From Chara braunii (lineage: Eukaryota > Streptophyta > Charophyceae > Charales > Characeae): 43,913 nucleotides of DNA. Below are positions 25,501 to 37,030 of this stretch, in pieces (positions within the stretch are counted from its first letter, which is position 1; each line of letters begins with the position of its first letter). Below the pieces are notes generated by a model that was given only the letters and a program-made list of their open reading frames with translations, was not told where the DNA came from and did no database searches. The stretch is from NCBI GenBank assembly GCA_003427395.1, contig BFEA01000454.1:187546-231458 (forward strand), read 5' to 3'. The translations under genes were made by a program, and so were the position numbers.

Positions 25501-28500
25501 TGTTGAATTACCTTTGTGATGATGGTGTGTTTCATGGTGTTGGTGGGGGGCGGGGGAGGGGTGGGCACAGAGGGGGTTGGGGCTTCTGACAAGATGGAGT
25601 TCATGAAGATTTCTCTGACATGTCAGCTGGGACGGATATCTGCTGCTGAATTTCTCCCGGAATTAGAATGCAAATCTGCAGGGAGTAAAGCCCCTCTCAG
25701 TGGGTTAAATGCAAATGCTGGATGAACAAACTGAACGTACTTTCACCGCTTTTCAGTACAAGGAAAAGCAGGCTTGGGCATTGGTCAGTCTACCCAAACC
25801 CATATGGCAGGTTACAGTGGTAAGACTGGCGAGGCATGCAATGCAGATATGGTGGGGCGATCTGTATGGTACATAACTCCGTCAATGGAGGAACAAGCTC
25901 AATGCAATTTTGCCATTGTTCAGGTCACGTGAGCCAACACGAGCTCAGTCAGTGACCATCATGTTCCAACCTCTGAGACGGATTGTCCTCGATAGTAGTG
26001 CTAACAGTGATAGAGATGTAATCAAGGGATTTCCTGGTCCTTAGCTGAAATGTGTACACAACTGATTTCTGAGCGGTCAAGATATCAGATGGTGGTGAAT
26101 ACTATTGGAGCCAATAGTATTCAAGGGAGACAATCTCTATCACCATTTGACTTGTGTTAGACAATTTCCAATATCTATGATGAAAGTCAGGCAGTCACCA
26201 TTTGAGTACAGGACAATAGGAATTCGCAGGTCATGGTTGTGATGGACAGACACTTCAAATATGCAGAGTTCACTCCAGTGTGAGGTGAAGCTATGACCTG
26301 TGAAGAGATGCTCCAAGTATGCAGGAGTTCAGTCCCTCGTGAGACGAAGCTTCGACCAGCAGAGAGATCTCCAAATGTACAGAGCTCATGCGCCTGTGAT
26401 CTTAAGTGAAAACGACCAGATAGCACCAGTACGGCCTGATCCTTGGCCCTTTTGTATCATGCCAATCAATGCTTCCACCAGTGAATCATGACTGGACTCT
26501 GAATGTTCGCCATGTGCTGATCTGTGGACGCACCGGACCCCTAATTGCAACCGAGCAGAATCGTGCTCAGTGTGTACGAGACGGAGGGATGTCTGCATCT
26601 CAGAAGGATGTGATCAACGACTGTTAGATGGAATCCTGTCATGATGCTCAGAGCAGCACCTTCTTTTTTGGTCTTTTTTGGCTTATAATGTACTCATGTG
26701 TGTTGTCAATGCTTGGTGCAGAGTGCTCCCCTTGCCCGTTGGGAGAATATATCCGTCCAGTTTCTCTCAATTCTCAGCTGGAGGATGGGGCAGCACCTTC
26801 TATCTTGCAGGCATCTTTGCATGATGTAACCAGCAGCACCAGTGGAGCAGACCCCTCGATGGCAAGTCAAACGCCTCCACAAGGGAGCTCTCCTCTACAG
26901 ACACAGATCGCCAGTGATTCAGATCTATCTTGTGAATGTGTTTACCCAATGCTTGTGCGGCTTCGACTTGTGAACTGGACGTTTGCTAACTATCTTCCTG
27001 ACGATGAGCGAAAGATTCTTGAGGAGCTTGCTGTGCGAATTCAACTTGTTCCTGCTCAGGTACGATGGGTCTGTGCTTGCTTTTTTTTTTTTTTTTTTTT
27101 TTAATAACAAATAGCATGCTTCATTATATATAGAGCAAAAGAAGGCCGGGAATCCTTCCACATCTCAACCCAGATGACTGGGGCGGTTACCCAGATTAGG
27201 CTTTAACTGGAAACTGGGTCGGTGGGTCCAGTGTCCCTTTCTCCCGACAAGCTACATGCTATTTCTGAAGAAAGACAAAACTGGAAAAACAAAAGACCAA
27301 ATAGCAAATAAAAGAAAGAGCCTGCCTACCAATGATGCATTTACCTTGCATTTTCTTTTTCCATCATAACATGCCTTATGAAAGGCCCATTGGGGGCAAC
27401 CACCCTGCATAACGACCGGACCTGGGAGCCTTACCCAGTGTTATGCTTTGATGGGACCCGTGAGGCCCCGGTGCTAAGAGAAAGGAGACTTCTAATTCCT
27501 AACCCTAAACCCTAGCTAATCTTGTGTTATGCTTTGATGGGACCTGTGAGGCTTCGAACTATGAAGGCTCTACTTCAGGACTACCACTGTTGCTACCCTA
27601 CCCATGCTTTTAAATAGCCCCACTTAAACCCTAAACCCTAGCTAAATCCTTTGAACTTTCCTACCTTTCAAAGGATTGGAATCTCAATGTTCTTTTAGAT
27701 AGTCCCACTTACACCCTCAACCCTAGATAGATCTTTTTAAAAATTTCTACCTATCAAAGCATTGGAATCTCAATGTTGAGCCCACCACTGATGCCAACCT
27801 TCCCTGAGCCAAGACCCTTTTCTGAAAATTCTCCATTAGAACCTTGGCCTGTAGCAGGTTTTGCTGGGCCTGCTTACGGATTCCTTTCCATTTAGCCCGT
27901 ATATCCGTTTCTACCAAGTTGTAGAGCGTCTCCTTCGCTTCCTGCCTGTGCATTTGTTTGTTTCCGATGGCCTGCTGGCATCTGTGTTTCCATATCGTCC
28001 ACAACACATATTGCCTTACAAGTTGGAATGTGCACCTTTGATTGTTGCCAAGCTTCTGGGAGGCCACTTCCTAGCAGTAGCATCTCCTCTCCCTCGGGGA
28101 AAGGGGAGTCCGTTATTTTGCCCCAGAGCGTTCTGGCTACGTCCCATAGGTACCCTGCTTCTGGGCAGAGTAGGAGGCAGTGACGCAGAGTTTCCAGTGC
28201 TCCTTGCATTGTGTGCACTGTTGACTGGTAGGGTCGCAATACTGTTGACTGCGGCGCTCAGCAAGCCATGAGTTAACCGGGACTGCCACATGGAAGATCA
28301 GCCACTGCAATCTCCTTACCCTGCTTAGGCGGATATGATGAAGGGAAGACCATGGTAATTCTGCCACTTTTTCTTTCGGTATTTGCGTTCTCTTCTCCCA
28401 TCCAAGTGCCAAGGGTTCGTTTGATGGAGATGAGCGCTTCCTGAGTCTGTAGCCCAGCCTTGTTGTGTAATGGAGTATGTTAGTCCTTCTCGTTGTTCCC

Positions 28501-31500
28501 AGTATCCCTCCCTTGAGATTCCAGGCCCACTCCACTGGGTCAATCGCCAGATTCTGAATGTTCGTTGCTGGCGCAAAACTCCTCGGTTTCTATCACCCTC
28601 ACCTTCCTCAGCTGGTCTTTTTTTATGGTAATCAGGGTGCACGTATCCTTGTCCAAAAGGCTTGCATAGGCTCCCGGGACATGAATTCTGTACATCTGCG
28701 CATTCAGCCATTCCCCTCCCGGTCCCACATGCCCTCCGATTCTAAAAGCCTCCATTGGAGGTCCCACATCCCCATGCTCCAACCAGGTTCCCCACTTAGA
28801 GTCTTTCGCAGTAAGAGTGCAAGGTTTTCCTTGCTGGTCCTTAACCCATGGATTGCAGAAAAGGGGTTGCCTCAGGACTTCCTCCCTGTGCTTGGTTCTT
28901 TGACTTTCGCCGGGAAGATTTCTGCCCAAAGCTTCAGCAGTTGCGCCCAATACGAGCCTCCCCTGGGCCCCCCTTCTTCTACTACTCCCTCGTTCCCACG
29001 CCTTCCCTTCCTTGCCCAGCTCTTGCTCAGTAGCCAGAAGGTCCCTTCCATGTTAGGAGTTTTGTACTTGGTCTGTGTCTGAATATGTTCCATAGCAACT
29101 GGTACCCACCGAAGCTGTGGATGGGTAATCAGCTTCAAGATCCACTTTGTTTGGAGTGCCTTCAGTTGCTGTTCGGGATCTAATATGCCCAACCCCCCTT
29201 GGTCCTTGGATTTGATAACGTGTTGCCATGCCACCTTGGAGATGAAATGTTGCTCAGTTGGGTTCGGCGTCCACAGGAAGGCCGCTGACTCCCTCCTTAG
29301 TTTCTTCATAGCTTGGGATGGTGGAGTCCATATCGTGTCGGCGTACCATATCATGGAAAACACTGAGGTGTTGAGAATGAGAGCTCTCCCAAACACCGAA
29401 GTGTAAACTTGAGACCATGCACTCATCCTCGTTAGCATTTTTTCCAGGAGTTCCGGTGCCATTGAGTGGTGAGGCCCTGACTCCGTCATTCTAATTCCTA
29501 GATACCTCAAGGGTTCCGCTGCTGACAGCCAACTCATACCACCGTGGTTCGGAGGGTGGGGTTGTTCCCCGTCCCCCCTTTGTACCATCCACAACCCCAC
29601 TGTCTTTGGCCAATTGATTCTCATTTCTGATGCTAGCTGGAAGGCACTCATTGCCCGCGTAAGGGCTTCGAAGGAGTCTGAGGCCCGTATCAACACTGTC
29701 AAGTCATCAGCAAACAGTATGGTTGTGGGGAGCTTGATACTTCTGCCTTGTTGGTCTGGTTCTGCTACTAACCGGTCTATTGATGGGTCCTTCCTTAGAA
29801 AGGACGCTATTGCCTCCATAATAAAGAGAAAGATAGGTGCCGCTAAGGGGTCTCCTTGGCAAACGGACCTTGTCATCCTATACCTCTGCGACAGATGGCC
29901 ATTTACCTGGACTTGACTGTGGGCGTTGTTGTAGAGGACTCTTATCCATTTTCGAAAGTTAGGACCCACTCCCATTTTTTCCATGCATTGCTGGAGGAAG
30001 TTCCAATTCACCTGGTCATAGGCCTTCTCAAAATCAAAGAAAAGAATAGCCACGTTAATTCTTTTATCCCTGATGTATCTTACCGGCTCCGAGAGTGTCA
30101 TTACGTTGTCCAGGATAAAACGTCCTGGAAAGAAACCAGTCTGGTCTAAGTGGAAACATCCCCTGGTTACACTAATCTGTTGGCAAAGGCCTTTGCTACG
30201 ATCTTATGTGTTAGTGTCAGTAACGTGATGGTCTGTAGTTTTTTATGTCTTTAGGATCTCCCTTTTTGTAGAGCAAAGTGACGATGCTTGTGCCCGGGTC
30301 CACGCCCAAACTCTCCTCATACCAGGATTCATTTAAATACTGTTCGTATTCCCCTCCTAGAATTGGCCAAATTCTAGCGAGAATTCTCTCGTTAGTCCGT
30401 CCTTTCCTGGTGTTTTGTTAGGGGACATCGACTTCAGTGCTATCCAGAGTTCTTCCTGTGAGAGAGGGGCATCTAGCGCCAATGCTTGTTCACCATCTAT
30501 CGTGCGGTTCTTGCCTCCACAGTTTGTTGGGTCGGAACAAACAGGGAGTTGGAAGAGGGCACAACCAATCTGCAGAAGATTTCTTACGCCCCGCACAAGG
30601 ACATTCACGCAGCGGCCAAACTGTATGCAAGAAATAGCCCAGGAAAGAGAGTCCTCCTTCCTTGTAGATGGAATGAAGGAAATTCCGACTGGGAGGTGGC
30701 GATCCACTGTTCCCTGGCGCTCATCACAACAGATGACAACAACTGTGCAGGGGAGGCCTTGAGGAAGCTGATAACAGAAGACATCCCAACTCGAGCATAC
30801 GTGGTGAGCGATCTGGAGGACGACAGGGAGGATTGGACGGACTCAGCAGGCGTTACGCGGAAAGTGGACTTCATGTTAAAGATCCAGAGCTCAGCGAAAC
30901 TTTGCGAGGGTCTGGTGTGGATGCCATGGCAGGTTGTGGAGACCATTCCGTATGGGTTACTGGGAGGAGCGAAAGCAGCGGAGTGGGTGGCAAGGAGCGC
31001 AGTGATTGTAGTTAAAGTCGAAGCTTTCGCATGGAAGCCAGAATATACGGAGGAAAAGATAGCACAAGTGGTAACAAGAACAGATCTGGGTCTGGTGGGC
31101 TCCTGAATTGCCAAAAGGAGGAGAGTGGAGGCTGGGGTGACATCTTACCTCAATGGAGGACATGGAGGACGCAAGGCTGAGAAAACGTCGAAGACTTACA
31201 ATGGGGGGTAAGAGGACAGAACTTGAACTAAGAGTGGTATCGTGGAACATGAATGGTATGGTGCAGATTCTTGAAAATCAGGAGAAGTGGGATAACGTCC
31301 TGAGGTACATGGATTGGTTTGGCAGCAATCCTCTGGACTTCCTGTGCATCCAAGAGACCCACTTCACATCGTCCCCGGAGCATCAGGAAATTCAAACCAG
31401 GATCATGGAAAGGCTGAAGAGAGTAAAAGCAGGATATTGGGCAGCAGCAGGACACTCCCATTCGGCATCGGCAGGGGTGGCACTCCTCACAAGCACTCTC

Positions 31501-34500
31501 AGGCAGCAAATAGGATAACAATCCAGGAAGTGCTGATGCACACCAGAGACGGCAGATGGGTCGAGATCAATTTTAACTTTCAGGATGAGGCATTTACACA
31601 GTTCTCACTTAACTGTCCAAATACGGGACAACCACGATCGGTCATGTTGGAAGAATTACAGACACAGATAGAGCCAGCGAGGCACATCATATTAGCAGGG
31701 GACTGGAACGCTACCCTGGAACCAGCACGAGACAGGATGTCAGGGTCAAGGGGGCCATATGGTGGTGGTCTTGATCATAAACCCATCCTTCTAAACCTCG
31801 TCACAGACAAACAGATAAAAAGGGGTAGGAGCTTTTTCAAAGTCAACAACTCTCTATTAGAGACTACAGAGTTTAGACAGTCCATCTCACGGGTGTGCCT
31901 GGCCCACAGTCCAGAAAACTGCTCTTTCCCCGAACTTCTCTCTTCCATGTCGGCGGCGACCAGACAGTTGNNNNNNNNNNNNNNNNNNNNNNNNNNNNNN
32001 NNNNNNNNNNNNNNNNNNNNNNNNNNNNNNNNNNNNNNNNNNNNNNNNNNNNNNNNNNNNNNNNNNNNNNNNNNNNNNNNCCAGACAGTTGGCGGCTGAA
32101 AGGAATGTAAGGGAACAGGAGCTACAGCGAGCTCTCCGCATAGCGGAGCAGAATTTAATCCATAACCCAGGCCAGGAATTCTATGAGAAACTGCTGGGCA
32201 CGGCAAGGAACGATCTGGGAGAGTGGGGAAAGTGGAGAATGCGAGGACTACAAATGCGAGCAAGAGTCAGGGAATGGGAGGAGGGAGAGCGGATGGCAAA
32301 ATATTTCTTTCAAAAGATCAAAACCCGAGGAAGAAACAATTCAATCGAACAGCTTGAAGGCCCTCAGGGAGTTGTTTCCGAAGTGGGGATTTGGTGTCGG
32401 TGGCTCACAACTTCTACAGTAAACTCAACACGTTAAGGGAGCCTGCTTTCTTTCTTTCCTGGTTGTAGCAAGCCAATTATTCTTGTACAGCCAAGTTGAG
32501 AATCACGATTGAGCCTCTCCTAAAATTTCGTCCGAACAAGGCATCCAAGGGACCAATAGAAGAAAAAAATGTCCAACGCCGTGGGGTAGCACTAGGCCCA
32601 GCCCTTGAAAAAAAAAAAAAAAAAATTGCTCGCCCCCAGTCGGGCCCTGTCCTGAGTCCCCTAACTTTTCGGAGCGGCTCATTTGGATTCTCCAGATGTA
32701 CTGGTGGTTTAAGTGAAAAATCAGTCTGGTTCTGGTCTTTGTAAATATGTGAAAGCACAAGCCTGATAAGGGAACTGGATACCACGTTTGGAAGTTTGGA
32801 TCCTCTGTGTCACATTCCTAGTCTGAACCTGCTCATGTTGTCCGATTTGTCCCCTGCTCTCCTCTCTGAAAAACTCCCTCCACCTTCTGTGAACATCCAC
32901 CCATCCTTATATCTGATCCTACACCTACCTTCTGTCTGCATCTTGTACGTTTTGAGCCCCCTTCTTGACCGTTCTGTAAACCTCTCCTGTCGTCTCTGAA
33001 CCTCCTCCCTTCTTTTCGACAATTCATGCCATCTCTCCAAACCTTTTATGAACTCCCTTCCACCTTTCGGACCTTCTCCTACCTCTTCTGTAAATCGCTT
33101 TTGCTATGTCCAAAGCTCCACCCAATTCCCGTGCCTTGCCATGGTGAAAACATCCCCTGGTGAGAGAGATGTCCTTATGGTAGTGTGCCACTGTCCCTCG
33201 TTTCGTTGTGTGATTCATAATTTGTGAGGATTTTACCCCTTGGTATACCACCATAAGGCCGCTGCAGCAGGTGCGTGCCCGCCCTAAGTGAAGGCGGGCC
33301 CCTGTATATGAGCCCTGAATTCGTCATTTTTAAAAAATCTGTGGTCGCCAGACAGTTGCCACTCCGGTTGGTTACATCCGCCTTGCACGTGGGAATCTGA
33401 AATATTTGTGAGCCATCCGGGCTCTTCCAGCAACGTGGGGAAAACAGGGAACACCGCGCAGGCTGCTGTCTGAACGGGCCTGGGTGCGGACGTTTTGGCG
33501 GAACTCTAGGCTAGAGGGCACGTGTGTCCCAGCCAGGCAGCAAAGCTGCGAGCACTTTGCATTTAGGAAAGTGCCCGCCATGGAAGCAGGCATTTGGGCA
33601 CGTGGAAGTGTAAGCGGCAGCGCTGCTGTAGCGTGAGCTCGCGGCTGCTTGCTGAGTGCTCGCGCAGGTGCCAGGCCCACGCGGGCGTCGGAAGAACAGG
33701 GCGCTGCATGAGGGCAGCGTCATAGCCGGAAGAGGCTTGGATGGTCAGTGGGATAAGGCGGTGGTCATTGGTGGAAGGGGCGATGTGGGTGAAGAAGACG
33801 AGGGTGAGCGAAGGGGGGGAGATGAGGATGATGATGTGAGAGCAAGTACCTGGTCTTGGTGATGGTCTGCATCGTTGACATCTGCATGTGCTTCGGTTGT
33901 TGCTGCTGATGTCAACTGGTTGCTTCATCACTTTTTAGGATAGGATAGAGTAGCTGTGTGGTTGTAGTCTGGGCGCTGAGCGCCAGTAGGAGGGAGAGCT
34001 TTGATTGCATTTGTGGTGGTGGCGAGAGTATGCTTTCTTTGACAATTGAGATCGCTGCTTTGGTTCTCCTTCGGTGTGATATCAGTGCATTTCTGCTTTC
34101 TGGACAGCATTCGACTATCTGGCTCAATTGTGATTTTGCGATCTGGAATTCTGTCATTCCGCCATTGCTCATTTTCCTTGCAAATTCTACATCTCTGCAA
34201 TACACATGGGCCACATGTTGCTCGTTTAAAAAGGGTGACGGCCTTGAGATATTGTTCATCGAGTTGACCGTCCCCTGGTATTATTTCATTGCGTTCATCT
34301 CGGTTCCTCAGGATTCGAACTCAGGTTTGTATTTCAGCAGTTCAGGGGTGTGCCAACTGAGCTAGGCTCGCTGGTCTGGGCCACGTATTGCATATTTCCC
34401 CCCTCTGTAAATTGAGGATGTTTCAACGGCTCCATTTTGCCAGCAGAGCTGTGTTTGGCAGTCCTTTCTGTCGTTTAAGGGAAGTCAGGCTGCAATCGAG

Positions 34501-36933
34501 GGACAAAGATACCCGATTGGACATCAGTCGTCTCTCTTTACACGTGTGGAATCCTCCGGAAACACTTTTTTTTATTTTCCATTTTCTTTTCTCCCGAAAT
34601 ACTGTTCGCTCCTCTGCAGTAAGGTTTTCCACTGTTGAGTTGAAACTCGAAAGCCAACATGACCACCACCCTACTTTCTCGAAAAAAGTTTTTAAGTTGT
34701 TCCAGGTCTATGCAAAGTCAGATGCCGAACATTAACCGCTTGTTTCTGCGTGTTCTCACACACATCGATTGGCTTGCTCTTGCCTGTACTTCTTTCGAAA
34801 CCAACCAGCTGACAGTGATCCAGCGACAGCAGGGCAGCATCATTCTCCACATCATATTGATTCCGCTTACAGGGTTGTCGTTCTCCGAAGATGAGATGGC
34901 TCGCATCAAACAACAGCTGGAGGCAGGGAGTGTGAGCGCCGCTAATGGATCAGAAGAGGGTTCCACTGCCAATCCGTACCTTGTGGAGATGGTACAAGAA
35001 CCTGTTGGGAGAAATGGTGAGGTCGCTGTGGAAGCTCATAGCCAGTCATGGAGTGCTTAACTCTGCTTCTTGTGCTTGGTTACTGCGACCTGTGTTTACT
35101 GAAACCCTGTGATGCCTCGCCGGGCTTGTATGAATTCCAATACTGCGGAGATTTTGTACCAAACGCAATGGCACAAGGCCTACCTTGGGAAGGGTTCAAG
35201 CAGTTAGCATTAAATTTCCAAGGGTTGATGAAGAGAGCCTGGAAACCTCCAGAGAAAACACTTGTTTGCTTAGGGATTAGAAACGTCACTACATATGCCG
35301 ATTGTGTGTCTACATCTCCAAGGATCTGTGTTATGCTCAATGAAGGGAAGGAGAAAATAAGAAAAAGTTTCCCGGAGAACTTCTCTGGAATAAGAAGGAT
35401 GATCGGTTAGGGATTCGAAACGTCGCTACATATGCCGATTTTGTGTCTAGATGTCCAATGATCTGTGTTATGCTCAATGAAGGGAATGAGAAAATAAGAA
35501 TGATCATCGGTTATCATGCTGCACCTCATTTTTGCCCCTCTTTTCCCACTCGACCTCCTCGTGGCACTTCTCTCCCTTCTCCCTTCTCCCTTCTCCCTTC
35601 TCCCTTCTCCCTTCTCCCTTCTCCCTTCTCCTATTCCTCGCTATTCCCTTCTTCCCCCAATTCTGCTTAATGACAACTTCGGTTGTAGACCTACTGTCTT
35701 CCCTGGAATGTGTTATGTCAAAGTTTCCCTGAAAATTTGGGTTCATAGGACTCGATATCAAAAATTCAAATTCAGTGGTTCTCTAGAGATTCAGCTGATT
35801 TACCGTCTCTCAAACCATGGTAGAAGGGAGAGAGAAAATAAGAAAAGAGGTCAGGAATTCATTTACGGTAGCCACCTTCCCTCCNCCCCCCCCCCCCCNC
35901 CCCCCCCCCCATAAAACGCACACCTTCCTTCTCACCCTGTAGATGTTTCCATTCAAAAATAGTGCTGTCAGGTGATCTGGGAATCGACGTAAGTTGAAAT
36001 GGTGCCAAGGAGGGGTCCTTTTTACTTCCTCTTTTTTCTTGGACCAGTTCCCGATTTATGTTTGTCATCCTTGCACTGCGGCCATGCTAATCTCTCTGTA
36101 TCGTAAATGCTGTTCAGACTGGATGTTTTGTTCGACATTTGAAAGAGTATAAATGAAATGTTTGCAACTTTGCACCCATGTGAATCTGGTAATATATTAT
36201 ACTTAATATACTATTAATAGTCTATTATGCAATTTGCTGTGTGATCATGTGGGTTCCCAACCTAGTTATTCTAAAGGACTTGTAAAGAGCTGCTCTCTAA
36301 CGAAACAGCCAGGTGCAAGAGTAGCCACCACAGGGACTTCTCTCAGTTTGCTCTGGATATCTATTTCCATCCTTTTCTCACTGTAGGTTCTGCGTAAGTC
36401 TGTTTTCTTCATTTTCTGCGGTGGAATAGGAACTGGACTGCTGCTCCCCAGAATGGATATGGAGCCAGGGCCATAAGGACATGTTAAAAAAAAAGAAAAA
36501 AAAGGGAAGCAGGAGAGAGGAAACCAAATCATTTCAAGCCTTCACGGTTAAAAACATGATCCGCCAACCGGTGCAGCCCAGTTGGTACAGCCCGGAACTG
36601 TTGAATGACAAACCTGAGTTTAAACTTCACTGGAAGCCGACGAGGAAAATACTGGTTTCCTCTCTCCTGCTTCCGTTTTTTTTTTTTTTTTTTTTAACAT
36701 GCCCTTATGGCCCTGGCTCCATATCCATTCTAGGGATCATCAGTCCGGTTCCTTTTTTTTTTCTTTTTTTTTTTTAATTGCGCAACCTGAATGGGGATCC
36801 GGGCCGCCCGGGTGACCGCCAGGGGCCCGGGGGAGGTCCCGGGCGGCCTGGCCGGGCAGGGCACCCGGTTGGGGGCCAGCCCCCCCCAGCGTACTCACCT
36901 GTCGAGGGATTTCGGACCCCTTTTCGGACCCCC

Positions 36934-36967
<34 letters not shown>

Positions 36968-36968
36968 N

Positions 36969-37030
<62 letters not shown>

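Larger units (their letters stand above)
27081..30545 (-). mobile_element. LINE, 3' half (RT to poly-A)
   Basis: Poly-A at 27081-27102 (T on plus), a 3' UTR with two telomere-like tracts, the C-terminal coding region (27747-28950), and a nearly intact RT (28872-30101) with N-terminal part to about 30545. Element sense is minus. At about 30545 it meets the 5' half in reverse orientation. Confidence 0.92.
30546..32447 (+). mobile_element. LINE, inverted 5' half (ORF1 end, endonuclease, linker)
   Basis: Plus-strand ORF1 C-terminal part (to 31106), endonuclease (31153-31970), linker (32081-32436) ending VAHNFYSKLNTLREPA. The lost continuation is exactly where the minus-strand half (27081-30545) starts, so the two pieces make one element with its 5' part inverted. 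Loss of 3' instead of 5' sequence in this half would be odd for an independent LINE. Confidence 0.85.
27060..34808 (+). other. 7.7-kb intron splitting the ALE2-like module
   Basis: Phase-0 intron occupied mostly by a twin-primed LINE (27081-32447). The rest (32450-34800) contains an A run at 32608-32626, GC-rich unclassified sequence at 33400-33720 and a SINE at 34229-34375. Confidence 0.82.

Noticed and set aside
34621-34706. Possible extra ectodomain exon (RFSTVELKLESQ ... KLFQ) before 34809
   Set aside because: It follows a good-looking gcag, but joining it to 27059 puts a stop codon in frame, whereas 27059 joins 34809 directly in phase 0 and gives a continuous module.
35573-35631. Interstitial telomere array or CRISPR-like repeat
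   Set aside because: The heptamer is CCCTTCT, not CCCTAAA, and there are no spacers.
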